A stretch of DNA of 7,515 nucleotides from Marinilabiliales bacterium (GCA_002869465.1 PKSW01000459.1:1-7515); one strand, 5' to 3'. Numbered from the stretch's first letter, positions 1-7,246 are shown. Numbers and translations are program-made. Notes: generated by a model not told the origin, from the letters alone.

Positions 1-1
1 C

Positions 2-1078
2 TATTATTCAGTGAAAGATTATAAAGCAGTGAATCCCGAATTTGGTACGATGCAGGATTTTAAAGACCTGGTGAACGAGGCGCACGGGCTGGGAATGTAC
101 GTGATATTGGATTGGGTAGCCAACCATTCATCATGGGATAATACCTGGGCAGTGGAACATCCTGAATATTACGTTAAAAATGATGATGGCACCTTTCATT
201 CGCCCTTTGATTGGACCGATGTTATTCAGTTTGATTATAGTAAACCGGCTATGCGCGATAGCATGACCCGTGCTTTGAAATTCTGGATCGAAGAAGCGGA
301 TATTGATGGTTACCGTTGCGATGTGGCCGGCATGGTTCCTACCGATTTTTGGAATGATGCTGTATCGCAGTTAAAGCAGATTAAACCTGTTTTTATGCTG
401 GCAGAAGATGAGGATAACCTGAGCCTGCTGGAAGAAGCATTCGATATGAATTATACATGGAAATTATTACACCTGATGAACGATATGGCCAAAGGTGACA
501 AGAATGCAAAAGATCTGTGGGAATATATCAACTGGAACAATCAAACCTATTCACCGGAAGATTATCGCATGAACTTTATCACCAATCATGATGAAAACAG
601 CTGGAATGGAACCGTTAAAGAGCGAATGGGAGATGCTGCAAAAGCCTTTGCGGTTTTAACCTATACGATTCCTGGTATGCCCCTGATATATAGTGGTCAG
701 GAAGCGGGTAATGACAAAGCCTTACGTTTTTTTGAAAAAGATACCATCGATTGGAGCCATATCCCTTATCAGGATTTCTACACCAAACTCAACCATCTCA
801 AAGAAGATAACCAGGCCCTTTGGAATGGTTTGGCAGGCGGTAACATGGTTAATATAAGTAAAACTGAAGACGAGAAAGTTTTTGCTTTCGTAAGGGTGAA
901 AGATGACAACAAAGTGGTTGTTATCATTAATTTCTCTCCTGAAGAAAGCAGTTTCCAACCCGGCAATGAAGCAGTTATTGGAATTTTTAACAATGTATTT
1001 ATAAACGAAAATGTTGAGATAGCAAAAGATACTCAATTCGATCTGCAACCCTGGTCATATATTGTACTTACGAACTAA
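2..1078 (+). CDS. GH13 alpha-amylase-family glycoside hydrolase (5'-truncated)
   Basis: This enzyme should hydrolyse or transfer alpha-glucosidic bonds of starch-derived glucans. The frame is open to the left edge, and the GTG at 11 lies inside conserved sequence (YYSVKDYKAVNPEFGT), so it is not the start. Roughly the first 100 or more residues (signal peptide, early barrel) are missing. Numbering from the GTG codon, GH13 region I is DWVANH (34-39). Region II is GYRCDVAGM (100-108) with probable nucleophile Asp104. Region III is MLAEDED (129-135) with probable acid/base Glu132. Region IV is ITNHDENSW (190-198) with Asp194 as the third carboxylate. SGQEAG (228-233) follows, then a C-terminal beta domain from about 260 to 355. 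Region II lacks the Lys-His pair of classical alpha-amylases, so exact specificity (alpha-amylase, neopullulanase-like or alpha-glucosidase) is open. It precedes a LacI-type regulator by 92 bp and shares the locus with susCD, which supports a role in alpha-glucan use. Family assignment is firm; substrate is inferred. Confidence 0.95.
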   Translation, partial: YYSVKDYKAVNPEFGTMQDFKDLVNEAHGLGMYVILDWVANHSSWDNTWAVEHPEYYVKNDDGTFHSPFDWTDVIQFDYSKPAMRDSMTRALKFWIEEADIDGYRCDVAGMVPTDFWNDAVSQLKQIKPVFMLAEDEDNLSLLEEAFDMNYTWKLLHLMNDMAKGDKNAKDLWEYINWNNQTYSPEDYRMNFITNHDENSWNGTVKERMGDAAKAFAVLTYTIPGMPLIYSGQEAGNDKALRFFEKDTIDWSHIPYQDFYTKLNHLKEDNQALWNGLAGGNMVNISKTEDEKVFAFVRVKDDNKVVVIINFSPEESSFQPGNEAVIGIFNNVFINENVEIAKDTQFDLQPWSYIVLTN

Positions 1079-1085
1079 GCCCAAT

Positions 1086-1103
1086 TCTTATGATATCATA
1101 AGA
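1086..1103. promoter_or_regulatory. 18-bp perfect palindrome upstream of the regulator gene (operator candidate)
   Basis: The sequence TCTTATGATATCATAAGA equals its own reverse complement over all 18 bases. It lies 7 bases after the GH13 stop codon and directly abuts the proposed -33 element of the lacI-family gene. It has no loop and no following T-run, so it does not look like an intrinsic terminator. A dimeric DNA-binding protein, possibly the LacI-family product itself, could use it, but it lacks the central CG common in LacI-family operators. Confidence 0.4.
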
Positions 1104-1135
1104 TTGTTCCGGTAATCAAATTTTTAGTTAATTTG
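1104..1135 (+). promoter_or_regulatory. Candidate promoter of the lacI-family gene
   Basis: A TTG at 1104-1106 and TTAATTTG at 1128-1135 are separated by 21 bases. They match the Bacteroidota -33 (TTG) and -7 (TAnnTTTG, 7 of 8 positions) elements at normal spacing. Transcription would start near 1141, giving a leader of about 30 bases before the ATG at 1171. This would let the regulator be expressed independently of the upstream enzyme gene. Read-through from that gene is also possible, because no terminator is visible in the gap. Confidence 0.45.
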
Positions 1136-1170
1136 GCGCAATCATTGTAACAAACTAAGTTTTAATTCCT

Positions 1171-2178
1171 ATGAAGCGTCAGGTTACCATAAAGGATATA
1201 GCCAGAAAACTGGGAGTCTCGACATCCACAGTTTCAAGGGCTTTACAGGATCATCCTGACATTAGTGTCAAAACACGTGAAGCAGTAAAAGAGCTGGCAA
1301 AAATTCTGGGTTACAAGCCCAATATGGTGGCACTTAACTTAAAGCACAGCCGAACAAATACAATTGGAGTATTAGTTCCAGAAGTGGAACACTATTTCTT
1401 CTCAACCATTTTAAACGGGGTGGAAGAGGTGGCCTATAAAAATAATTACAGCGTGATGGTTTTTCAATCCAATGAATCTTACATGCGCGAAGTATTGATC
1501 ACACAGACTTTTTTAACCAACAGGGTAGATGGGGTATTGGCATCATTTTCTAAAAACACCCACGATTTTTCTCATTTTCAGCAACTGGTAGATAATGAAA
1601 TCCCGCTTGTGTTTTTTGATCGTGAACGTGAAGAATTACATGCCGACAGCGTAATTGTTGATGATTACTCTGGTGCTTATAATGCAGTGAACCATTTACT
1701 TAGCAAAGGATGTAAAAAAATTGCTTTTTTTTCTGCCCCTCAGCATCTGGTGCTGGGCAAAAACAGGCTGGAAGGATATAAAGCTGCGTTGGAACATCAT
1801 GGAATTGCTTATAACCCTGATCTTGTTTATGCTTGCGATACATATGACCAGGCTGAAAAGATATCCCGGAGCATCTTAAAAAAGCACGACCGCCCGGATG
1901 CTATTTTTGCTGTAAATGACCTGACTGCAATTGGCGCTATGAAGGTAGCCAAGCAACAAGGCTTAAAAATACCTGAAGATATTAAGTTTGTAGGTTTTGA
2001 AAACAGTCGTAGTGCATGGATTTGCGAACCGGAACTAACTACAGTAGATCAATTTGGTTTTGAATTAGGTAAAAAGGCAACTGAATTATTGCTTTCCCGA
2101 ATCAAGCTTCATTCATTTGACTATCAAACAGAAAAACAGATTGTAAAAACCCACTTGGTGAAAAGAGAAACTACATAA
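1171..2178 (+). CDS. LacI/GalR-family transcriptional regulator
   Basis: This is a cytoplasmic DNA-binding sugar sensor, complete at 335 residues, the usual family length. The N-terminal helix-turn-helix spans about residues 6-25 (TIKDIARKLGVSTSTVSRAL). A hinge region follows at about 49-62 (KPNMVALNLKHSRTNTIG), with Leu57 where family members have the minor-groove leucine. From about residue 63 to 330 there is a periplasmic-binding-protein-like sensor domain, with landmarks IGVLVPEVEHYFF (65-77), RVDGVLASFS, VDDYSGAYNAVNHLL, the FAVND segment and FVGFENS. The start fits because HTH homology begins only a few residues after the Met. It lies between the GH13 gene and the convergent susCD genes, so it probably controls this locus in response to a maltose-like or other alpha-glucan-derived sugar. 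Effector, and whether it represses or activates, are not shown by sequence. Runs of seven A (1714-1720) and eight T (1725-1732) occur inside the gene. Confidence 0.95.
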   Translation: MKRQVTIKDIARKLGVSTSTVSRALQDHPDISVKTREAVKELAKILGYKPNMVALNLKHSRTNTIGVLVPEVEHYFFSTILNGVEEVAYKNNYSVMVFQSNESYMREVLITQTFLTNRVDGVLASFSKNTHDFSHFQQLVDNEIPLVFFDREREELHADSVIVDDYSGAYNAVNHLLSKGCKKIAFFSAPQHLVLGKNRLEGYKAALEHHGIAYNPDLVYACDTYDQAEKISRSILKKHDRPDAIFAVNDLTAIGAMKVAKQQGLKIPEDIKFVGFENSRSAWICEPELTTVDQFGFELGKKATELLLSRIKLHSFDYQTEKQIVKTHLVKRETT

Positions 2179-2202
2179 GCTTTAACGTTTCTCCATATAA
2201 TA

Positions 2203-2231
2203 GAAAAGCGGGACATTTTATCCCGCTTTTC
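2203..2231. terminator. Bidirectional intrinsic terminator between lacI-family gene and susD
   Basis: An 11-bp perfect stem (GAAAAGCGGGA at 2203-2213 with TCCCGCTTTTC at 2221-2231) encloses a 7-base loop. The GC-rich core is flanked by an A-run on one side and a T-run on the other, followed by more T-rich sequence, so it can end transcription from both directions. It begins 24 bases after the lacI-family stop and ends 21 bases from the susD stop. That is the expected arrangement for convergent genes. Confidence 0.88.
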
Positions 2232-2252
2232 ATTTTAATTACCTGTTTTGTT

Positions 2253-3806
2253 TTAATACCCGTCATTTTGTCTTAGGTTCGAGTTAGCCTGAATCTGTGC
2301 TTCAGGGATGGGCCACAATTTTACATAGTCTGGTGATACTTCAGGTTTTTCCCACCTGGTATCTAAAAATACACCAAACCTGATCATATCTGACCGGCGG
2401 AATCCTTCAGCATAAAGTTCTCTTGCCCTTTCGTCTAAAAGATTCTCGTAGTTAAGTTCTGATAATGGTGCTGCACCGGCACGGCTTCTTACCTGGTTAA
2501 CCAAACTTAAGGCAGTACCCATGTCGCCACCTGATCGCATCAAAGCTTCAGCTTTCATTAATAACACATCCGCATATCGGTAGATAGGGTAATCATTACT
2601 TGTGTATCGGTCACTTCCTGGAATAAATGGAAATTTAGCTACCCTTGAGCCAGCCTGTCGCAAGCAATTTGGCTCCAGCATATTGATTGCAGGTGTCAGA
2701 TTTAAAGGCGCTCCATCCGGATCAATAGGAGCTGTTGGATTCTGGGGATTAAACCTTTCGTAACTTGGATCTTCAACAGGAGTACCATCATCGTAATACT
2801 GAAAACCTGTAAGTAAACCATTACGTCTTGTATCTCCTTCTTCAAATAAATTATAGATTGATTCCTGGATAGAAAGGCCATTCCATGTACCTTCTTCAAT
2901 CTGATATTTATCTTGCAGATTATAATGCAATGTGAATAAGTGAATTTCAAAGGCAGGGGCATCAACCTGGTCGAAAGCGATACCTAAAATATATTCAGGG
3001 GATGTTGTGGCATCTGCCTCAAAATTGGTAAAATAATTAGGTGTTAAACTAAAATTACCCATCATTATAGAATCGCATGCCATGGATGCTTTGCTCCATT
3101 GTGGAGTGCCCGTATACACTTCGGCATTCAAATAAAGCTTTGCCAACACCATTTGTCCTGCATAAAAATTCATCCGGCCAAAATAAGGCAGCCCCGATTC
3201 TCTTGACAAATATGGCATCACTTCCAACAGCTCAGTTTCGATAAAATCATAAACTTCCTGTCTGGTATTTGTACTGGGTTTGTAGTCGGCTGGCACGTTA
3301 AAATCCGTTTGAATAGGAACATTCCCATAAATGTCAATTAGCAAATAATAGTAGAATGCTCTTAATGCCCGTAACTCCGAAACAGCAGGCACAACATCCA
3401 CACCTTCTAATGATTCGAACTGGTAAATAAGCCGGTTACACGTATTTACACCATAAAAAATGGTATTCCACCATCTGCCTACATAGGCTTCAGAGGGGGT
3501 GTAAGTTAACCTGTGCCAGCGATGCCATTCACCACCATCCAACCAGTCACCGCCTCTTTGTGGAACACATAGAATATCGGTTCCGGAATCGAAACCAATT
3601 CCATACTTATGCCCATATAATTGGTAAAGATTTGTGTAAGCAACACCGAATGCATAGACTAGATTTTCCGGATCCGCAAAAAAGTTTTCTGCTGTCAGAT
3701 CTGAATAAACTGTTTCTTCCAGTTTCGTACACGACTGTTGGGTTCCTACCCCAATAAGTATAAGGGTCACCAACAATATTTTAAATGAAATGATTATTTT
3801 TTTCAT
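2253..3806 (-). CDS. susD: SusD/RagB-family outer-membrane nutrient-binding lipoprotein
   Basis: SusD-like proteins are surface lipoproteins that form the lid over a SusC transporter and bind oligosaccharides. This one is complete at 517 residues, within the usual range. Residues 1-25 form a lipoprotein signal peptide (Lys-rich start, hydrophobic core), with Cys26 in a QQSC context as the lipidation site. Acidic residues soon after it (CTKLEE) fit surface export. The N-terminal SusD domain includes SELRALRAFYYYLLIDIYGN (143-162), the hallmark helical segment. The C-terminal RagB/SusD domain includes YPIYRYADVLLMKAEAL (406-422), VNQVRSRAG (436-444), LLDERARELYAEGFRRSDM (456-474) and the final WPIPEAQIQANSNLRQNDGY. 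It starts 23 bp after the SusC stop, so the two are surely co-transcribed. Ligand is not readable from sequence; an alpha-glucan is inferred from the GH13 and SusE/F-like neighbours. The symbol is used at family level. Confidence 0.96.
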   Translation of the reverse strand: MKKIIISFKILLVTLILIGVGTQQSCTKLEETVYSDLTAENFFADPENLVYAFGVAYTNLYQLYGHKYGIGFDSGTDILCVPQRGGDWLDGGEWHRWHRLTYTPSEAYVGRWWNTIFYGVNTCNRLIYQFESLEGVDVVPAVSELRALRAFYYYLLIDIYGNVPIQTDFNVPADYKPSTNTRQEVYDFIETELLEVMPYLSRESGLPYFGRMNFYAGQMVLAKLYLNAEVYTGTPQWSKASMACDSIMMGNFSLTPNYFTNFEADATTSPEYILGIAFDQVDAPAFEIHLFTLHYNLQDKYQIEEGTWNGLSIQESIYNLFEEGDTRRNGLLTGFQYYDDGTPVEDPSYERFNPQNPTAPIDPDGAPLNLTPAINMLEPNCLRQAGSRVAKFPFIPGSDRYTSNDYPIYRYADVLLMKAEALMRSGGDMGTALSLVNQVRSRAGAAPLSELNYENLLDERARELYAEGFRRSDMIRFGVFLDTRWEKPEVSPDYVKLWPIPEAQIQANSNLRQNDGY

Positions 3807-3829
3807 GAGATTCTTAATTTTTTATATCA

Positions 3830-6829
3830 TTAAAATGCGATACTGGCACCCAGTGTAAAGCTTCTGGTCCTAAAATAGGTATCTTCCCTATCAATGCCAG
3901 GTGCGAGAGGATTATTATTATCCCTCGCATCGCCATATCGTACTTCAGGAGAAACACCTGAATAATTAGTTATCGTGAATAAGTTTTGTCCTGAAAAATA
4001 AATTCTCAGATTTTGGACGTATTTACTCTGTTTGAAATCAAATTGATAACCTAGTGAGAAATTGTCAAGTGAAACAAAATCCGCTTTTTCAACATGTACA
4101 TTCGAATAAACAGGCCCGTTTGTAGCGTCCATAAAGTCCAATGCCTGGTTCATACCGCTTTGGATGCCCATAACTACGGGAACTCCATATCGGGCATTAT
4201 TCACATTTACTAATGAGTGACCAAAAACACCCCTCAGGAAGAAACTAATCGTGAATTTTCCGATATTAAAGTTATTGCCCCATCCGAATTCAAAATCAGG
4301 GAGACCGCTTCCCACGGTTACATAGTCATCATACTGAGCTGGATCAGAACCTATACTGTTAATGGTATCACTGGGTGTTTGATATTGCAACATACCTGTT
4401 GAATCAATACCTACATATATAGGTGCGATGATCTGTCCGATAGGCTGTCCTTCCTGCACAAGAATCGTATTGACACCGGTAAGGAAAGGAGCTCCAAGTT
4501 CTCCAAGATAAAGAGTTGTATCTTGATCAACAATGTCGCTGGTAATTTTCACAAGCTCTGTGTCAAAATAGTATGAGAAATTCAATCCAGTTGACCATCC
4601 CCATTTGGGTTTTTCAAATACTTTCCAGTTCACAGCAAATTCAAGTCCTGAGTTTTTCAATTCACCCAGGTTCAACCACATTCTGTCAGCTGCATAAGGA
4701 GGAACAGGTACTTTGTACTCTAACAATAAATTAGAGCTATTACTTTGGTAATAATCAATTGAACCACTGATCTTGTAATCCCATAAGAAGAAATCGAGGC
4801 CGATATCAAATTCAGCTTTTGTTTCCCATTGTAGGTCTGGATTGGCATTACGCACCGGTCCGAAAGCCTGAATATATTCACCATTATAGAAGAACTGTTC
4901 GTTGGTTACGTTAAATCTTTCCTGAGATAAATACGGCTCTGGAGGTAAATTACCGGTAATACCGTAACCTCCTCTTAATTTCAACTGATCAACAAAAGGA
5001 ATTTCAACAAATCTAGCGATATCTACTCCTGCACTTACAGCGGGGAAATTTCCCCATTGGTTATTTTCACCAAACATAGTTGAACCGTCCCGTCTGAAAC
5101 TACCCGTTAAATAAATTCCGTCAAGAACAGTAAAGGACGCTCTGGCAAAGAAACCAATCAGTTCTCGCTCACTTTTATAACTATGCATGGTTTCTTTATT
5201 GGCTTTATTGACCGAAGCGGAGCCTAAATTATTGTAAGAAAACCCATCTGATAAAAATCCTTCACCAAATGCCCAGAACTCATCATTAACCTGCTGTTGC
5301 CATGAATAACCTCCCATGACGTTAAAGCTGATTTTCTCCCATCGTTTCTCATAATTGGCAGTAATCTCAAAAAGTTGATTCAATTGATTTTTTGTTTCTT
5401 TCCTTGCAAAGCCCTTATGAACTCCTGTACCGTATGGTGTCCAGTAGGCTTGTTTACTCCAGTAACTGCCATAAAGTTCATTGGCTTGTGTTACAGAGTA
5501 AAAGCCTGACAACTTTAATCCCTTAATAGGTTCAAGTACAGCCCTTAAACTACCTATAATATCGTTTTTATTACCGTCCAGCGTGCCTTGATCAATAATC
5601 GCTACTGGATTATAAAATGAGAATGCCTGGCGCTGAAAATAACCACCCCATTCCTGCGAAAATGCATCAAGTGAATCTGTTGTGGCCATTACAGGTGCCG
5701 TTGGATTATACCTGGCTGTAAAAGTCATGGCTTCGCTTTGCGCGTATTCCTCATCACGTGTTGTAGCTGATAAATTAAAATCCAGGGTCAACATGTCGTT
5801 AAGCCCTTTTTGAGTAAAATTTAAACGGCCGTTAAGTTGCTGATAACCGGTTGATTTTACAACGCCATTGCCACCTCTGTAGTTGAAAGAAACTCGGTAA
5901 CTTGAGTTCTTTGTGGCTCCATGCGCTGCCAAATTGTAAGCCTGCTGGAATGCATTTTGTGTAATCTCATCCATCCAGTCGGTATTGTTGTTGTAATTAG
6001 TTGCATTTGGAAACATCAAATAATCATCGGCTGACAATACATCAATATTTTTAGCTACCATATCAGTAGTAAAGTCAGTATTGAATGTTAAATTAAAAGT
6101 CTTTTGATCCCCTGCAACATATTTACCTCTTTTTGTAGTAATTATGATAACTCCTGAAGCTGCCTTTGTTCCATAAATGGCCGCTGCCGAAGCGTCTTTC
6201 AATACATCAAATGAGGCGACGTCAGTAGGGTCAAGAGAGTTCATTAAAGCGACTGTTCCCTGCACTCCATCAATAATGATCAAGGGTTCGGTATTTGATC
6301 CGAATGTTGAAAGTCCCCTGATCCGCACGGTGAAGTCCTGGTTGGGATCACCGCCCGGTTTTGAAATGGAAACACCTGCTACTCTTCCCTGGATAAGCTG
6401 TATAGGGTCGCTGATGTTACCGCTGTTAAAATCTTCTGGTTTTACGCGACTGATGGCACTGGTAACCTCTTTTGTTTTCTGTGTACCATAACCTATGACT
6501 ACAACTTCCTGTAATTCTTCACCAGGTGCCAGAATAACATTAATAACATCAGAAGTGATTGGGATTAATTGGGTTGCGTAACCCACGTAAGAATACCTGA
6601 GTGAGCTTAAAGTATCAGGAACTGTCAACTGATACTTACCGTCAAGGTCAGTAACAGTGCCCTGACTCATATCGCTGCCAAATGTAACATTGACACCAAT
6701 TAAAGTCTCACCTGATTCTGCATCTGTAACTGTACCTGTTATTGTCTTCTGCTGGGCATACAATTGTATCATACCCAACATGAGAAAAATGAACAGGAAT
6801 GCTCTGATAAAACGTAAATTTTCAAGCAT
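3830..6829 (-). CDS. susC: SusC/RagA-family TonB-dependent outer-membrane transporter
   Basis: This beta-barrel imports oligosaccharides across the outer membrane using TonB energy, in complex with SusD. It is complete at 999 residues, normal for the family. A signal peptide covers about 1-26 (cleavage after LYAQ). A carboxypeptidase-regulatory-like domain follows at about 28-102 (ITGTVTDAESGETLIGVNV). A TonB-box-like segment EVVVIGYGTQ lies at 108-117. The plug domain spans about 118-236, with GRVAGVSI, VRIRGLSTFG, PLIIIDGV and DVLKDASAAAIYGTKAASG (208-226), the SusC signature. The remainder is the barrel, ending in a C-terminal Phe (GASIAF) as expected for outer-membrane assembly. No STN signalling domain precedes the plug, so direct ECF/anti-sigma control is unlikely. 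It is first in the susC-susD transcript. Glucan substrate is inferred from context only. The symbol is used at family level. Confidence 0.97.
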   Translation of the reverse strand: MLENLRFIRAFLFIFLMLGMIQLYAQQKTITGTVTDAESGETLIGVNVTFGSDMSQGTVTDLDGKYQLTVPDTLSSLRYSYVGYATQLIPITSDVINVILAPGEELQEVVVIGYGTQKTKEVTSAISRVKPEDFNSGNISDPIQLIQGRVAGVSISKPGGDPNQDFTVRIRGLSTFGSNTEPLIIIDGVQGTVALMNSLDPTDVASFDVLKDASAAAIYGTKAASGVIIITTKRGKYVAGDQKTFNLTFNTDFTTDMVAKNIDVLSADDYLMFPNATNYNNNTDWMDEITQNAFQQAYNLAAHGATKNSSYRVSFNYRGGNGVVKSTGYQQLNGRLNFTQKGLNDMLTLDFNLSATTRDEEYAQSEAMTFTARYNPTAPVMATTDSLDAFSQEWGGYFQRQAFSFYNPVAIIDQGTLDGNKNDIIGSLRAVLEPIKGLKLSGFYSVTQANELYGSYWSKQAYWTPYGTGVHKGFARKETKNQLNQLFEITANYEKRWEKISFNVMGGYSWQQQVNDEFWAFGEGFLSDGFSYNNLGSASVNKANKETMHSYKSERELIGFFARASFTVLDGIYLTGSFRRDGSTMFGENNQWGNFPAVSAGVDIARFVEIPFVDQLKLRGGYGITGNLPPEPYLSQERFNVTNEQFFYNGEYIQAFGPVRNANPDLQWETKAEFDIGLDFFLWDYKISGSIDYYQSNSSNLLLEYKVPVPPYAADRMWLNLGELKNSGLEFAVNWKVFEKPKWGWSTGLNFSYYFDTELVKITSDIVDQDTTLYLGELGAPFLTGVNTILVQEGQPIGQIIAPIYVGIDSTGMLQYQTPSDTINSIGSDPAQYDDYVTVGSGLPDFEFGWGNNFNIGKFTISFFLRGVFGHSLVNVNNARYGVPVVMGIQSGMNQALDFMDATNGPVYSNVHVEKADFVSLDNFSLGYQFDFKQSKYVQNLRIYFSGQNLFTITNYSGVSPEVRYGDARDNNNPLAPGIDREDTYFRTRSFTLGASIAF

Positions 6830-6888
6830 AAAAGTCGATTTTATTGGTTTTTGATTTAATATTTGTTACGAAGTTACTAAAATAAATG

Positions 6889-6896
6889 CAAAATTA
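6889..6896 (-). promoter_or_regulatory. Candidate -7 element of the susC-susD promoter
   Basis: Read on the - strand these bases are TAATTTTG, an exact match to the Bacteroidota -7 consensus TAnnTTTG. Transcription would start near 6883, leaving a leader of about 54 bases before the susC ATG. No TTG lies at the expected -33 distance, so the promoter may be weak alone or depend on an activator. A 12-bp palindrome directly abuts it on the upstream side. Confidence 0.5.
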
Positions 6897-6908
6897 ATAC
6901 GGCCGTAT
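6897..6908. promoter_or_regulatory. 12-bp palindrome abutting the susC -7 element (operator candidate)
   Basis: ATACGGCCGTAT is a perfect palindrome and a rare GC-rich island in an AT-rich region. It lies exactly next to the proposed susC -7 element, between -7 and the place where -33 would be. A protein bound here would block or remodel polymerase contact. The LacI-family protein encoded in the locus is the obvious candidate, but this is inference. Confidence 0.42.
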
Positions 6909-6997
6909 ATCTGGTATTAAAAATGGGATACAGTAAAATAATAATAACAATCACGTATAAAATTGAAAACCTTGTATAGTTCATATAATAGTCATAA

Positions 6998-7010
6998 TAT
7001 CAGCGTGATA
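6998..7010. repeat. Inverted repeat TATCA-GCG-TGATA
   Basis: Two 5-base arms, perfectly complementary, flank a 3-base centre. It shares the outer TATC...GATA pattern with the inverted repeat at 7045-7058, about 47 bases away. It may be a regulator-binding half of a pair, or chance in AT-rich DNA. Confidence 0.3.
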
Positions 7011-7044
7011 GGGAAATGTCACCCCGGTTTTTCCGATTATTAGG

Positions 7045-7058
7045 TTATCTGGTGATAA
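7045..7058. repeat. Inverted repeat TTATC-TGGT-GATAA
   Basis: Two 5-base perfectly complementary arms flank a 4-base centre. The TATC...GATA arms resemble those at 6998-7010, although the spacer differs by one base. Together they suggest paired binding sites in the divergent region, but the match is short. Confidence 0.3.
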
Positions 7059-7099
7059 TTTAGTGTTTGTTATTAGTTTAACATAATAAATAATTAAAA

Positions 7100-7109
7100 C
7101 AATCGATTG
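7100..7109. promoter_or_regulatory. CG-centred palindrome, possible LacI-family operator
   Basis: CAATCGATTG is a perfect 10-bp palindrome centred on CG. It fits the CAAnCGnTTG core seen in operators of LacI-family proteins such as PurR. It lies about 60 bases upstream of the proposed -33 element of the SusE/F-like gene and about 200 bases upstream of the susC -7 element. Short palindromes of this length can arise by chance. Confidence 0.38.
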
Positions 7110-7170
7110 CATTAGCACTTTACAATATACATTGGCTGATGGAAAGATTTTTTTAGAATCAGGCAATCAG

Positions 7171-7205
7171 TTGTCAATTAAAAAGAGAAAAAATAGTTAT
7201 CTTAG
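7171..7205 (+). promoter_or_regulatory. Candidate promoter of the SusE/F-like gene
   Basis: TATCTTAG at 7198-7205 matches TAnnTTTG at 7 of 8 positions, and fits the looser TAnnTTnG form completely. A TTG at 7171-7173 lies 24 bases upstream, slightly wider than usual for the -33 element. Transcription would start near 7211, giving a leader of about 36 bases before the ATG at 7247. Confidence 0.48.
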
Positions 7206-7246
7206 CACGAACTAAAAAATTTAATTATTCATTAAAACTTAATAAC

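Larger units (their letters stand above)
6830..7246. other. Divergent intergenic control region between susC and the SusE/F-like gene
   Basis: These 417 bases are strongly AT-rich and separate two divergently transcribed genes. I see no convincing gene. The one open frame (- strand, 6981-7166, 61 codons) has no recognisable motif and no upstream promoter match. The region holds a promoter candidate at each end and four short perfect inverted repeats (6897-6908, 6998-7010, 7045-7058, 7100-7109). It probably carries the regulatory sites that control both directions of the locus. Confidence 0.7.

Noticed and set aside
11..13. GTG at 11 as the start of the GH13 gene
   Set aside because: The frame is open to the window edge, and residues before the GTG (YYS) belong to conserved GH13 sequence. 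Region I and the early barrel need upstream sequence, so the gene begins outside the window.
722..1048. Antisense open frames within the GH13 gene, and similar ones within susD (2702-2965, 3560-3757) and susC (4217-4402, 6177-6491)
   Set aside because: All lie within firmly identified genes, in other frames or on the opposite strand, and have no motifs of their own.
1086..1103. Palindrome read as a terminator of the GH13 gene
   Set aside because: The arms meet without a loop, the stem is AT-rich and no T-run follows, unlike the clear terminator at 2203-2231.
6865..6877. Direct repeat GTTAC-GAA-GTTAC in the susC leader
   Set aside because: Only two 5-base copies, with no further units or known meaning; this can easily occur by chance.
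6981..7166. Possible 61-residue gene on the - strand in the divergent region
   Set aside because: It has no recognisable domain, signal peptide or promoter match, and it overlaps the inverted repeats of the control region. It is most likely a chance open frame.
6830..7246. Invertible promoter (phase-variable switch) ahead of susC
   Set aside because: I searched for longer inverted repeats flanking the promoter and saw none, and no recombinase gene is in the window.
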